The translations under genes and the position numbers were made by a program. A stretch of 52,289 bases of DNA, taken from NCBI GenBank assembly GCA_036136335.1, contig JAYZQT010000063.1:1-52289 (forward strand), read 5' to 3'. This stretch comes from JAYZQT01 sp036136335. Its GTDB lineage: Bacteria; Pseudomonadota; Alphaproteobacteria; MPNO01; UBA830. Below, one piece after another: positions 16,555-25,174 of this stretch. The notes under the pieces were generated by a model. The model was not told where the DNA came from. It made no database searches and was given only the letters and a program-made list of their open reading frames with translations. Numbering within the stretch: the first letter of the stretch is position 1; the number at the start of each line of letters is the position of its first letter.

Positions 16555-17166
16555 ATGCCTGATGCCGGGATAGCCAAAACCAGTATGGCCGCCAATCCAA
16601 CTCTGCCATCCCGAGGTGTTCATCACCTCGCCCTGACCACCGAAGACATGCAGATGACGACGGAATTCTTTGTCAATATCGTTGGCATGCCCCTTGTTCA
16701 CGCTATGAAAGTGCCGCCCGGCGTCGGAACCGGTCCCGGCAACCGCGGCAACCCGCCATTTGAAGAGATACGCCATTATTTTTTTGACATGGGCAACGAT
16801 AGCCTACTGGCATTTTTCGAAATTCCCAAAGGAGAGAAAAAGCCATCGGACCGCGATGATATCGGTGGCATGCAGCATTGTGCGTTTACGGTGACACCAC
16901 GCCAGATGGATGACTTGCGGGCACGGTTCGATGCTGCAGGGGTCGCATATGACGGGCCCGTCGATATACTTCCAGGCCTGGTGTCGATGTACTTTCAGGA
17001 TCCCAACGGGATCCGTCTCGAGGCTTGCTGTCAGCCTTCCGAAACGGATGATCCCAAGGTGATAGGGTCAGTTCTGCAAACAAAGACCCAGGCACGCAGC
17101 GAACTTGATTCCCTCGATGCGCCAGAAGAATGGGTACGAAAGGTTACGGCGAACCTACCCGATTAA
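16555..17166 (+). CDS. VOC (glyoxalase/bleomycin resistance/dioxygenase) family protein
   Basis: Metal-dependent vicinal oxygen chelate fold protein of 203 residues. Two beta-alpha-beta-beta-beta units are seen. The first is GVHHLALTTEDMQMTTEFFV followed by IVGMPLVHAMKVPPG. The second is GGMQHCAFTVTPRQMDDLRA and SMYFQDPNGIRLEACC. Putative metal ligands are the His of GVHHLAL, the His of MQHCAF and the Glu of RLEACC. The insert PGVGTGPGNRGNPPFEEIRH between the units, glycine- and proline-rich, is also found in many unassigned catabolic VOC proteins. A start at 16555 follows TCGGAGAGTCTA. It is tail-to-tail with a second VOC gene 6 bases away. It could be an extradiol-type dioxygenase, an isomerase or a lyase. 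Confidence 0.85.
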   Translation: MPDAGIAKTSMAANPTLPSRGVHHLALTTEDMQMTTEFFVNIVGMPLVHAMKVPPGVGTGPGNRGNPPFEEIRHYFFDMGNDSLLAFFEIPKGEKKPSDRDDIGGMQHCAFTVTPRQMDDLRARFDAAGVAYDGPVDILPGLVSMYFQDPNGIRLEACCQPSETDDPKVIGSVLQTKTQARSELDSLDAPEEWVRKVTANLPD

Positions 17167-17172
17167 GTAAGG

Positions 17173-17724
17173 CTAGGCGTCGACGGATTTTTCTCGGAAG
17201 TGGTAGAAGGCCGATGGAGGCGGTGGGCGGGTATCTGTCCACGCTTTCAGGGCATTGTGGGCGCCATCCCGATGAAACTGTCGTTCGCTCGCGTCAATAA
17301 CTTCGCAGGTGATCTCCAACCGAATACCATTGGGGTCGAAGAAGTAGATTGATTTGACAAATCCATGATCGGTCATGCCCACTACATCGAGCCCTGCATC
17401 TTCCAGACGATGTTTCCATTCTTCCACCTCTGAGACCGTGCCGACGTGCATGGCAAAGTGGTTCACCCAGGAAGGAGTTTCGGGGTCGGGTACGCTGGCG
17501 ATCTCGTCGCCCAGATCAAAAAATGCAATATAGCTGCCGTCCGAAAATTCAAAAAACAGGTGTACATATGGATCGGAAGCACCTGTGCTTGGGACCTCGT
17601 TTGCCTGAACGACATGCGCTAAAGGGAGACCAAGTAGATCTTCATAAAAGCTCCGGGTCTCTTCCGCATTGCGGCAACGATGAGCGTAATGATGCAGGCC
17701 GCCGATTTGTGCAAGATTGCTCAT
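17173..17724 (-). CDS. Second VOC family protein
   Basis: A 183-residue VOC-fold protein starting MSNLAQIGGLHHYAHRCRNA, with the first unit ending FYEDLLGLPLAHV and the second unit WVNHFAMHVGTVSEVEEWKH followed by VKSIYFFDPNGIRLEITCEV. Candidate metal ligands are the His of LHHYAH, the His of VNHFAM and the Glu of RLEITC. The ATG at 17724 is preferred because AAGGAG lies 8 bases upstream; a GTG two codons earlier is possible. It is distinct from its convergent VOC neighbour but shares the same two-unit plan, and together they look like paired steps of one route. A DUF1857 gene lies upstream on the same strand, 81 bases away. Substrate unknown. Confidence 0.85.
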   Translation of the reverse strand: MSNLAQIGGLHHYAHRCRNAEETRSFYEDLLGLPLAHVVQANEVPSTGASDPYVHLFFEFSDGSYIAFFDLGDEIASVPDPETPSWVNHFAMHVGTVSEVEEWKHRLEDAGLDVVGMTDHGFVKSIYFFDPNGIRLEITCEVIDASERQFHRDGAHNALKAWTDTRPPPPSAFYHFREKSVDA

Positions 17725-17805
17725 TTTCACTTCTCCTTTTTAAACACTGCCAAGAATTCCTGTCTGCATTCGTCGCCGTATTTCTGCGAGTGTGGTTTCC
17801 ACACC

Positions 17806-18207
17806 TTAAAAATAGCTTTTTGACATGTGGTCTGCATAGTCAGCTTCTTCTTGGGTGCCGGGTGTCAACCCTTCAACATCCAGATTGAACGCAAACTGTA
17901 GTCCAAGCAAACCTTCATCAAGATCCACTATTTCATTAAGGATGGTACCCATCGCGGTGCTTTTAGTCCGGGTAAAAACGACGCGCTTTTCGGGTTCAAA
18001 CTCCACCTGTTCCTGCATCTCTTCACCACGCAGCGTAAAATCCCGTAACAGCCAGTTGTGACCTCGTTCCACAATCGAGCACGCAGTCATCGCCTCCAAA
18101 AATGGGACGGGGTTTTCTGCTTTTAAAACCAGTCCCTGCCAGATCTGAGATCGTGTTAATCCAGCATCAATTTCTTTGATCGGAATCATATGGCTCACGG
18201 TAAACAT
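17806..18207 (-). CDS. DUF1857 / AtaL-like SRPBCC-fold protein
   Basis: Small protein (133 residues) matching the DUF1857 pattern. It begins MFTVSHMIPIKEIDAGLTRS followed by QIWQGLVLKAENPVPFLEAM, then the central IVERGHNWLLRDFTLRGEEM and the strand pair KRVVFTRTKSTAMGTILNEI. The fold is the START/Bet v 1-like helix-grip, which forms a hydrophobic ligand cavity. Members include AtaL of fungal and bacterial secondary metabolism, and most have no known reaction. No signal peptide is visible. It precedes the VOC gene at 17173 on the same strand and may belong to that transcription unit. Family call is moderately sure; function not assigned. Confidence 0.72.
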   Translation of the reverse strand: MFTVSHMIPIKEIDAGLTRSQIWQGLVLKAENPVPFLEAMTACSIVERGHNWLLRDFTLRGEEMQEQVEFEPEKRVVFTRTKSTAMGTILNEIVDLDEGLLGLQFAFNLDVEGLTPGTQEEADYADHMSKSYF

Positions 18208-18416
18208 CCGGACCTCCCAGCCACAATGCTATGCCCGCTCTTTAATGTCGGCAAGTACCGATACATCCTTTGCAGCTACTAAAACCGACATCACCTTATC
18301 ATAACAGGTGCATTGGGAGGGTGATTACTCTTTCTTTTTGCTTGACATTGCTTTGGCCAAGGATTTGTCCATCCGTTTTTTTGGTTAGTCACTGAATCAA
18401 GAGTGGGTTTCAACGC

Positions 18417-19073
18417 CTATTTTGTACCGTACATCCGGTTTCCCGCATCGCCAAATCCCGGGCGTATATAAGAATGTTTATCCAGTTCTCGATCAATAGC
18501 CGCAGTAATTACGGGAACGTCCGGGTGCGCGGTAGAAAAGGCTTTTACACCTTCCGGTGCGGCCACGACGCAAACGAACTTGATCCGTTGCGCGCCCGCC
18601 TGTTTTATCCGATGCACCGCCGCTACAGCGGAGCCGCCGGTCGCTAACATGGGGTCAACGACGATGCAAACTCGTTCGTCCATCTGCTCGGGTAGCTTGA
18701 TGTAATATTCTACAGGTACTTTTGTTTCAGGGTCCCGGTATAGCCCAATGTGGCCGACTCGGGCGGCTGGAATTAGGTCAAGCATACCGTCGAGCAATCC
18801 GTTGCCCGCGCGAAGTATTGATACCAGACAAAGTTTTTTACCTTCGAGCTTTGTGGCTGACATGCCTTCAAGGGGTGTATCAATATTGACTTTCTCGACC
18901 TCTAGATCACGGCACACTTCGTAAGCGAGCAGTAGACTGATTTCGCGTATTAGCTGACGGAAGTCTGACGATCCTGTTCGCTGATCCCTTATAAGGGTCA
19001 GTTTGTGTTGCACTAATGGATGATCGACAACTTCAATAAGTGCGTTGGTATCCATTTTAATCCTGTTCGACAC
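18417..19073 (-). CDS. upp: Uracil phosphoribosyltransferase (URC6-like position)
   Basis: Converts uracil and PRPP to UMP. The 218-residue protein has the type I PRTase PRPP-binding loop VDPMLATGGSA at residues 139-149, the segment SILRAGNGLLDGMLDLIPAA and the C-terminal uracil-recognition stretch YIRPGFGDAGNRMYGTK. The GTG at 19073 is preceded by GGGAGG at ideal distance, so it is chosen over the ATG at 19055. It is the third gene of a leftward set after the GTP cyclohydrolase II-like and DUF1688 genes, with a gap of 10 bases. In yeasts URC6 (a UPRT) works with URC1 and URC4 in uracil breakdown, so here UPRT probably serves catabolism as well as salvage. Confidence 0.95.
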   Translation of the reverse strand: MSNRIKMDTNALIEVVDHPLVQHKLTLIRDQRTGSSDFRQLIREISLLLAYEVCRDLEVEKVNIDTPLEGMSATKLEGKKLCLVSILRAGNGLLDGMLDLIPAARVGHIGLYRDPETKVPVEYYIKLPEQMDERVCIVVDPMLATGGSAVAAVHRIKQAGAQRIKFVCVVAAPEGVKAFSTAHPDVPVITAAIDRELDKHSYIRPGFGDAGNRMYGTK

Positions 19074-19083
19074 ATTTACCTCC

Positions 19084-20304
19084 CTAAAATACGGTGGCGT
19101 CGCTGTCTAGTCGGATCGGCGGACCGCCATTTTGTCTTAACTCATCAGCGATTCTTCTTCCGGCGGACCAGGTTCCCCCTTGAAGAACACTGGCCAGCGG
19201 CAGTTGTTCAACCGTTCGCCCCAGCAGTGATCGAACTTTGTCAGCGACGAAGTCCAGCAAAGCTATCGTAAGAGCGCGCCATTCCACGATAAGTTCATCT
19301 GCCGGCTTAAAGACTTTTACCATAGTTGCGGGGTCTTTCGGTACAATTACGCCGGTGTCTATAAACAAACCCCCGTTCCGGTATTCGCCGAGACCGGTGA
19401 GCCCGTCAGGTTCCTGAACCATAGACCCAGCTTTCTGCAGAGGCTCGATCAGGGAATAGGAGAGCCACTGCGACAACTTATGAAATGGTACCAACCCGTC
19501 AGTCACGTCTGCGCGAGATAGTTGACTGTGGTGCCAGACATCTCCGAGGGGTTGCCCGTCAAGTCGAATTGGCGATGGCCATATATCTGTGAGGTGTGTG
19601 AGAAGGGACACTAGGATATCGCGGGCAAAAAGATTGTTTTTGCCTGCGAGACTAACCAATAGGTTTCCTGGTCGAATGGTTTGTTTACACTGAAAAACAT
19701 TGGGGCGCGCGGTTATAGCCTCCCCAAGGCGTCTGAGAAGTGCGGCCCTTTGGGTTATGCCTACAAGGGGATTTTGGTTGCTTACCTGCATTGCACTGGC
19801 CAGCAGTTTTGCGGACAGGGTCTGAAGTGCTAAAGCATCGGCCCGGAGCGGTTGTTCCGGTACTGCACTGAAAAACCCTTTCTCGAAAAGTCGCAAGCTG
19901 GCAAGGGCAAGCCCCTCTGATCGCCCGAGCCAAAGGCCTGTGATGTCGTCTCGGTATTTCCATTTTGGGCCTGCGCCGGCGTCGAGAAGTACTGAAATCA
20001 CGGCAAGATCGCCTTCAGCAATCATCCGCTCGCGACCCTGAAGGCCCTCCCGATCTGCTATTTCACCCCAAAGATCACTACCCTCAAATTCAAAATGCCG
20101 CCATCGGCTGTGAAATGGAACATCCAGACTGGGATAATTGTTTATAATTTCTGTAACGACACGCTTTGAGGCGACCTCGATCATTGAAAGGTCTATGTCA
20201 AAATGGGCCAGTCTACCGTCAATCCCGATGTGATATAGTTCGTTGCAGCGCTCCCGGACCGCTTCTGGTGAAAACAGACTATGGACCGGTGTGGAATTGA
20301 CCAT
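19084..20304 (-). CDS. DUF1688 family protein, URC4-like (uracil catabolism)
   Basis: Protein of about 406 residues of the DUF1688 family, whose yeast member Urc4 is required for uracil breakdown by the URC pathway. Visible family features are the N-terminal LFSPEAVRERCNELYHIGID followed by GRLAHFDIDLSMIEVASKRV, then HSRWRHFEFEGSDLW, DAGAGPKWKYRDDITGLWLG and near the middle ARPNVFQCKQTIRPGNLL. There is no recognised catalytic motif. The ATG at 20304 lies five bases after the upstream stop; a TTG at 20313 overlaps that stop and would be translationally coupled. It sits between the GTP cyclohydrolase II-like gene and upp, the arrangement that defines the pathway. The exact reaction is not established; in yeast, ribosylurea accumulates when Urc4 is missing. 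Confidence 0.9.
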   Translation of the reverse strand: MVNSTPVHSLFSPEAVRERCNELYHIGIDGRLAHFDIDLSMIEVASKRVVTEIINNYPSLDVPFHSRWRHFEFEGSDLWGEIADREGLQGRERMIAEGDLAVISVLLDAGAGPKWKYRDDITGLWLGRSEGLALASLRLFEKGFFSAVPEQPLRADALALQTLSAKLLASAMQVSNQNPLVGITQRAALLRRLGEAITARPNVFQCKQTIRPGNLLVSLAGKNNLFARDILVSLLTHLTDIWPSPIRLDGQPLGDVWHHSQLSRADVTDGLVPFHKLSQWLSYSLIEPLQKAGSMVQEPDGLTGLGEYRNGGLFIDTGVIVPKDPATMVKVFKPADELIVEWRALTIALLDFVADKVRSLLGRTVEQLPLASVLQGGTWSAGRRIADELRQNGGPPIRLDSDATVF

Positions 20305-20309
20305 AGCAA

Positions 20310-21554
20310 TCAAGAGAGTGATCGCCCTTTTACGTCCCTCAACTGGTTGGCGTCCTTGATTTCGCTGTGGGTGTAATATCCTGCAGCTTTTTTAGCTTCC
20401 ATTTCGACTTGAGCGTCCTCCGGGATTAGATGTTCTGGGAGGTCAATCCGTTCTCCAATCTCAATGCCCTGGCCCGCGAGGGCATCGTGCTTCATATCAC
20501 TCATTGAAGCGAAGCGGTCGAGCCGGGAGACACCTAGCCAGTGAAAAATATCTGGCATCAGTTCCTGAAAACGTGCGTCCTGAACACCCGCGACGCATTC
20601 CGTACGCTCAAAATAGTGGGCGGCATTATCGCCCTCCGCTTGGCGTTTGCGCGCATTATAGACGAGAAATTTGGTCACCTCACCCAATGCCCGGCCTTCC
20701 TTTCTGTTATAAACCACGAGCCCGTTCCCCCCCGACTGCGCCATCTCTACACACAGTTCAATCCCGTGAGTCAGATAGGGGCGGCAAGTACAGATGTCGG
20801 AACCAAAAACGTCTGAGCCGTTGCACTCATCATGGACGCGGCAGGCAAGGGGAACGTCTGGATTAGAAAGATCCGCCGGATCGCCAAATACGTATGCTGA
20901 CAGTCCCCCGATTGGTGGCAAAAATACTTCCAGATCACTTCTCGTCACCAGTTCTGGATACATTCCTCCGGTATAAGTGAAAAGCGCCCGTCTTAGTGTA
21001 CCGGTGTCGCAACCAAGACGTTCTGCCATTCCGGGTAGATGCCACACTGGATCAACCGCTATCTTGGTGACATGAACGTCGCCGTTTTCGAGTAGAATTT
21101 TACCGTCCGCCTTCAATCTTCCCAGTGCAATTGCGTCACGCAATTCCAGCATAGACAGGCGGGCCTGGGTGATCGCGATCGTGGGGCGTACATCCAAGCC
21201 AGCCTCAAGCTCCTTCGCGAAGCATTCTGTGACCATGTGGCCAAACGGGTCCAGCGAGACGATTTTGCCCGCAGCCGACCATTGCGGGTACGGGCCAATC
21301 TGTTCCACTGGGGCCGTGTTGTGCAGATCCGGTTTAAAATCGGGCTTCAACCTTCCGGCCGCAACTGATGCGGCGAGATATACTGAGTAGCTCCCCGAAT
21401 GGGTGCCGATTGTGTTGCGGCTAGCGGGATCGGTTACCGTTCCGATAACTGGACCCCGGTCCGCAGGACTACCCGATCCCCACCTAATTGTTGGCTGCGT
21501 GCTATCACCCACCGGTGTATGCGAAGTAAGAACGATATGTTCGTGAGTGCTCAT
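20310..21554 (-). CDS. GTP cyclohydrolase II-like protein, URC1-like (uracil catabolism)
   Basis: Protein of 414 residues with a C-terminal GTP cyclohydrolase II domain. The zinc cysteines are Cys244, Cys255 and Cys257 in HDECNGSDVFGSDICTC, and the phosphate/base-binding segment reads RKEGRALGEV at 284-293, differing from the usual QEGRGIG of RibA. An N-terminal extension of about 200 residues, absent from RibA, begins MSTHEHIVLTSHTPVGDS and includes GTHSGSYSVYLAASVAAGRL. That extension and the genes beside it identify the Urc1 branch, thought to act on a uracil nucleotide or nucleoside rather than GTP. The ATG at 21554 follows AGAGGA. It is the first gene of the leftward operon with DUF1688 and upp. 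A riboflavin role is unlikely because no rib gene is near. Confidence 0.9.
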   Translation of the reverse strand: MSTHEHIVLTSHTPVGDSTQPTIRWGSGSPADRGPVIGTVTDPASRNTIGTHSGSYSVYLAASVAAGRLKPDFKPDLHNTAPVEQIGPYPQWSAAGKIVSLDPFGHMVTECFAKELEAGLDVRPTIAITQARLSMLELRDAIALGRLKADGKILLENGDVHVTKIAVDPVWHLPGMAERLGCDTGTLRRALFTYTGGMYPELVTRSDLEVFLPPIGGLSAYVFGDPADLSNPDVPLACRVHDECNGSDVFGSDICTCRPYLTHGIELCVEMAQSGGNGLVVYNRKEGRALGEVTKFLVYNARKRQAEGDNAAHYFERTECVAGVQDARFQELMPDIFHWLGVSRLDRFASMSDMKHDALAGQGIEIGERIDLPEHLIPEDAQVEMEAKKAAGYYTHSEIKDANQLRDVKGRSLS

Positions 21555-21808
21555 AACGACGATCCTCTTATCGCAGCAAGCGGTGCAACATAGCTAAAAT
21601 ACATGAGTGGTCTATTAAAAAATTATTTCTGTTTATCTGCGTTTTGTATTTGCAACCCAGAGACCGGTCGGTGTTTCTTTCACCTGCAATTTTCAACGCC
21701 GCCGAGACGCGTTCTCAGCAACTCAATTATAACGATTGGGTGGAGAGGTGTTGTTATGAATTATTGTGAGTATAATTATTGTCAACTCGCCATGATGGGG
21801 AACGTTCC

Positions 21809-22978
21809 ATGCAATGCTTCTTGTTTCACCTGATGCCCTATGCGTCTCTCGACCTTGAGTACGACAAGCACTACAAGGCGTCGTGGGTGGTATATCCCAA
21901 TTCGAACTTCGACCCCAAGGTCGGCCACTACCTCTACAACACCTATCTCGATGAACTGGAGATGGGGGAAGAATTGGGGTTTGATGGGCTTTGCGTAAAT
22001 GAACATCACCAGAACGCGTACGGTTTAATGCCGTCGCCGATCGTGCCGGCTGCCGCACTGGCGAGGCGGACATCGAAAGCAAAATTAGCGGTTCTTGGTA
22101 ATGCCTTTGGTATTCGAGAGCATCCGCTGACGCTTGCAGAAGAACATGCCATGATTGACTGTATTACCGGTGGCCGTCTGATCAGCGGGATGGTGCGCGG
22201 CATCGGTGCCGAATATTACTCAATGGGTGCGAATCCCGCCTTTAGCCATGAGAGATTTCAGGAAGCCCACGATCTGGTTATCCGTGCCTGGACTGATGAA
22301 GGTCCGTTTGCGTTCGAGGGCAAACATTTTCATTTCGAGTATGTGAATGTCTGGCCGCGCCCATTTCAAAAGCCACATCCTCCGATTTGGATACCCTCTC
22401 AGGGCTCTATGGAGAAGGTGGAATTTGCAGCACATCCAGACCGGAAATACACATATCTACAAACCTATAGTCCATTTGAAGCGGTAAAAAAGTTTTTAAA
22501 CCTGTATCGTGAGGTAGCGCGGGATCAGTACGGTTATGAAGCTGAAGACTCTCAGGTGGGCTGGGCGGCGCCTATCTACGTTGGCGAAACCGACGAGCGC
22601 GCGCGCGAGGAAGCTCGCCCGCACATGGAGGCATTTTTTAACAAATTCTTGCGAATGACTCCCGAAATGCTTCTTCCCCCCGGGTATCTTAGTGTGCGTT
22701 CATACAAAAACGTGATGAAACACAAAGGCGGTCTTTCTAAGGTTAAGAGCCTGGAGGACCTGCTTGAGACTGGAATAATACTATGCGGCAGCCCGGATAC
22801 GGTTCGCAAGCGACTTGAATATTGCCAGCGCGAAGCTGGTGTAGGAAGTTTTCTGGGCATGTTTCAGGTAGGGTCGATGCCACACGATATGACTGTAGCT
22901 AGTATGAAGCGTTTTGCCGAAGAGGTCATGCCCGCTGTCAAACAATTTGGCGCCTCTGAGCAGGTCGCGGCGGAATAG
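21809..22978 (+). CDS. LLM-class flavin-dependent monooxygenase, first of a tandem pair
   Basis: Bacterial luciferase-like (F420/FMN) TIM-barrel oxidoreductase of 389 residues. Typical elements are FLFHLMPYASLDLEYDKHYK at the N terminus, ELGFDGLCVNEHHQNAYGLM with the conserved His pair, KLAVLGNAFGIREHPLTLAE, GGRLISGMVRGIGAEYYSMG, and the C-terminal GSPDTVRKRLEYCQREAG. Such enzymes use reduced flavin delivered by a separate reductase to hydroxylate or cleave substrates. The ATG at 21809 was chosen because GGGGA precedes it; an upstream in-frame ATG at 21779 lacks a site. The next gene is a close paralogue starting 32 bases after the stop. It is divergent from the URC operon. No flavin reductase is nearby and the substrate is unknown. 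Confidence 0.92.
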   Translation: MQCFLFHLMPYASLDLEYDKHYKASWVVYPNSNFDPKVGHYLYNTYLDELEMGEELGFDGLCVNEHHQNAYGLMPSPIVPAAALARRTSKAKLAVLGNAFGIREHPLTLAEEHAMIDCITGGRLISGMVRGIGAEYYSMGANPAFSHERFQEAHDLVIRAWTDEGPFAFEGKHFHFEYVNVWPRPFQKPHPPIWIPSQGSMEKVEFAAHPDRKYTYLQTYSPFEAVKKFLNLYREVARDQYGYEAEDSQVGWAAPIYVGETDERAREEARPHMEAFFNKFLRMTPEMLLPPGYLSVRSYKNVMKHKGGLSKVKSLEDLLETGIILCGSPDTVRKRLEYCQREAGVGSFLGMFQVGSMPHDMTVASMKRFAEEVMPAVKQFGASEQVAAE

Positions 22979-23010
22979 GCCGGGTTGTAAAAACCCCGTA
23001 CAGGAGCCCA

Positions 23011-24207
23011 ATGAAGGTTTTTCTTTTTCATCTCATGCCCTACGCGTATGTCGATCCCAATTACGACAGGGAATACGACACCTGTTGGGTGACTTACCCC
23101 AACAGTAATTTTGATCCAGTTAAGGGCCACGAACTATACAACCGCTACCTTGACGAACTCGAATATGCGGAAGAGCTTGGCTTCGATGGTGTCTGTGTAA
23201 ATGAGCATCATCAAAATGCCTACGGTCTTATGCCTTCTCCTGTTGTGATGGCGTCGGCGCTGGCAACCAAGACCGAGCGGGTAAAAATAGCGATTCTGGG
23301 TAATGCATTTGGCATTCGGGATCATCCCCAGACACTGGCAGAAGAACACGCGATGATTGACTGCATTACCGGTGGAAGATTGATCAGCGGTATGGTGCGG
23401 GGGCTGGGCGCAGAATATTATTCTCTGGGTGCGAACCCTGCGTTCAGTCACGAACGGTTTCATGAAGCCCATGATCTGGTTATTCGTGCCTGGACAGACG
23501 AAGGCCCCTTTGCATTTGAGGGTAGGCACTATCATTTCGATTACGTCAACACCTGGCCGCGCCCGTTTCAGCAGCCTCATCCACCGATCTGGGTCCCGAG
23601 CCAGGGTTCGACGGAAACCATAAACTGGGCGGCACACCCTGACAGGAAATATACATACCTGCAGACCTACTCACCGTTCCAGAATGTTGTTCGGTTCCAT
23701 AATGCCTATCGGCAGATTGCCCAAAATCACGGTTACCAGGCAACTTCAGAACAACTTGGTTGGGCAGCACCAATTTATGTCGGGGAGACCGACGAACAGG
23801 CGATTGACGAGGTTCGTCCGCATGTGGAGTTGTTCTTTAACAAGCTGCTTCGCTATTCAATCTCGATGCTTTTGCCACCGGGTTACATGTCGATCGAGTC
23901 CTATAAGCGGGTTCTGAAAACAAAATCCAGTTTGGTCTCCACCCACACCGTGGAATCACTGATGGAACGCGATGTCATAATCGTCGGCAGCCCTGACGCG
24001 GTTCGAGAAAAGCTGAGCTCATGCCACGCAGAAGTGGGGCTCGGCTATTTTCTGGGCATGTTCCAGATTGGCAGTATGCCCCACGATCTTACTATTGCGT
24101 CTATGGAACGTTTCTCTCAAACGGTTATGAAAGATGCAATGGCTCTGGAGGGCGCTGGAAAATGGGAGCCCGATCAGGAAGTAATCCCGACACAGGCGGC
24201 TGAGTAG
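23011..24207 (+). CDS. LLM-class flavin-dependent monooxygenase, second of a tandem pair
   Basis: Paralogue of the preceding gene, 398 residues, beginning MKVFLFHLMPYAYVDPNYDR and sharing nearly unchanged blocks such as ELGFDGVCVNEHHQNAYGLM, ILGNAFGIRDHPQTLAEEHA, SHERFHEAHDLVIRAWTDEG and WAAPIYVGETDEQA. Differences cluster after the WAAPIY block and in the last 90 residues. An AGGAG sits just before the ATG at 23011. The pair is likely one transcription unit and may form a heteromeric enzyme, as luciferase alpha and beta subunits do, or act on related substrates. It faces 3-hydroxyacyl-CoA dehydrogenase tail-to-tail. The C-terminal tail GKWEPDQEVIPTQAAE is an extension not matched in the first copy. 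Confidence 0.92.
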   Translation: MKVFLFHLMPYAYVDPNYDREYDTCWVTYPNSNFDPVKGHELYNRYLDELEYAEELGFDGVCVNEHHQNAYGLMPSPVVMASALATKTERVKIAILGNAFGIRDHPQTLAEEHAMIDCITGGRLISGMVRGLGAEYYSLGANPAFSHERFHEAHDLVIRAWTDEGPFAFEGRHYHFDYVNTWPRPFQQPHPPIWVPSQGSTETINWAAHPDRKYTYLQTYSPFQNVVRFHNAYRQIAQNHGYQATSEQLGWAAPIYVGETDEQAIDEVRPHVELFFNKLLRYSISMLLPPGYMSIESYKRVLKTKSSLVSTHTVESLMERDVIIVGSPDAVREKLSSCHAEVGLGYFLGMFQIGSMPHDLTIASMERFSQTVMKDAMALEGAGKWEPDQEVIPTQAAE

Positions 24208-24259
24208 GGGCAAAAACTGCCGCGCCTAACTCAGAGAATTGCCATCAGTGATTAGTTAC

Positions 24260-25174
24260 TTAACGGGTTGGTGCCGGATGATCGCCGGAATAATCGTAAA
24301 AGCCCTTGCCAGACTTGCGCCCAAGCCAGCCGGCTTCGACGTATTTTACCAGGAGGGGGCACGGCCGATATTTTGTGTCCGCCAATCCGTCGTATAAGAC
24401 CTGCATCACAGCTAGGCACGTATCCAAGCCGATAAAGTCCGCGAGTTCTAGCGGACCCATTGGGTGATTGGCACCGAGTTTCATCGCGGTATCAATATCT
24501 TTCACGGCGCCAATGCCCTCATGCAACGTATAAACCGCCTCGTTTATCATTGGCAGCAGAATGCGGTTGACGATGAAAGCAGGAAAATCTTCTGAAATTA
24601 CGGGTGTCTTACCTAATCGGTAGGTTAGACCCTCAACCAGCTTGTGAGTGGCGGCGTCTGTCGCAATTCCCGGAATCAGTTCCACCAACTGCATGATAGG
24701 AACCGGGTTCATGAAGTGCATGCCGATAAATCGTTCCGGCCGGTCGGTGGTCGCGCCCAGTCGGGTGATCGAAATCGACGACGTGTTACTCGCAATTATC
24801 GCATCAGGTCGGAGCGACGGGATCATTGCCTTGTATATTTCACGCTTTATATTTTCGTTCTCCGTGGCTGCCTCTATGACGATGTCACAATCGGCTAGGG
24901 TGGCGTAATCAGTTGAGCCAGTGATCCTTGTCAGCGCCTCCTGTTTGTCAATCGCCGTGATTTTCTCACGGGCAACCTGGCGTTCCAAATTTTTACCAAT
25001 GTTTTCTAAAGCGCTGTCAAGCTGCCCCTGCCCAACATCGTTCAACACGACTTCGATCCCTGTTATGGCAGCAACATGAGCAATGCCTGATCCCATCTGT
25101 CCAGCACCAATTATACCAATTGTCTGGATGCTTAACGCTTCGGGCGTCGCACCTAGGTCTTGTATAGCAGCCAT
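24260..25174 (-). CDS. 3-hydroxybutyryl-CoA / 3-hydroxyacyl-CoA dehydrogenase
   Basis: NAD-dependent oxidation of 3-hydroxyacyl-CoA to 3-ketoacyl-CoA. The 304-residue protein has the Rossmann motif TIGIIGAGQMGSGIAHVAAI, the catalytic region ERFIGMHFMNPVPIMQLVEL with its His, NRILLPMINEAVYTLHEGIG, and the C-terminal helix signature GANHPMGPLELADFIGLDTC followed by GRKSGKGFYDY. The ATG at 25174 has a near-perfect AAAGGAGGG upstream. It lies 69 bases after etfA in the order etfB-etfA-dehydrogenase, an arrangement common in alphaproteobacteria that links fatty-acid or polyhydroxybutyrate oxidation to electron transfer. It is monofunctional; no enoyl-CoA hydratase domain is fused. Confidence 0.94.
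   Translation of the reverse strand: MAAIQDLGATPEALSIQTIGIIGAGQMGSGIAHVAAITGIEVVLNDVGQGQLDSALENIGKNLERQVAREKITAIDKQEALTRITGSTDYATLADCDIVIEAATENENIKREIYKAMIPSLRPDAIIASNTSSISITRLGATTDRPERFIGMHFMNPVPIMQLVELIPGIATDAATHKLVEGLTYRLGKTPVISEDFPAFIVNRILLPMINEAVYTLHEGIGAVKDIDTAMKLGANHPMGPLELADFIGLDTCLAVMQVLYDGLADTKYRPCPLLVKYVEAGWLGRKSGKGFYDYSGDHPAPTR

Noticed and set aside
20310..21554. Riboflavin biosynthesis GTP cyclohydrolase II (ribA)
   Set aside because: The long N-terminal extension, altered phosphate loop and the DUF1688-upp context favour Urc1.
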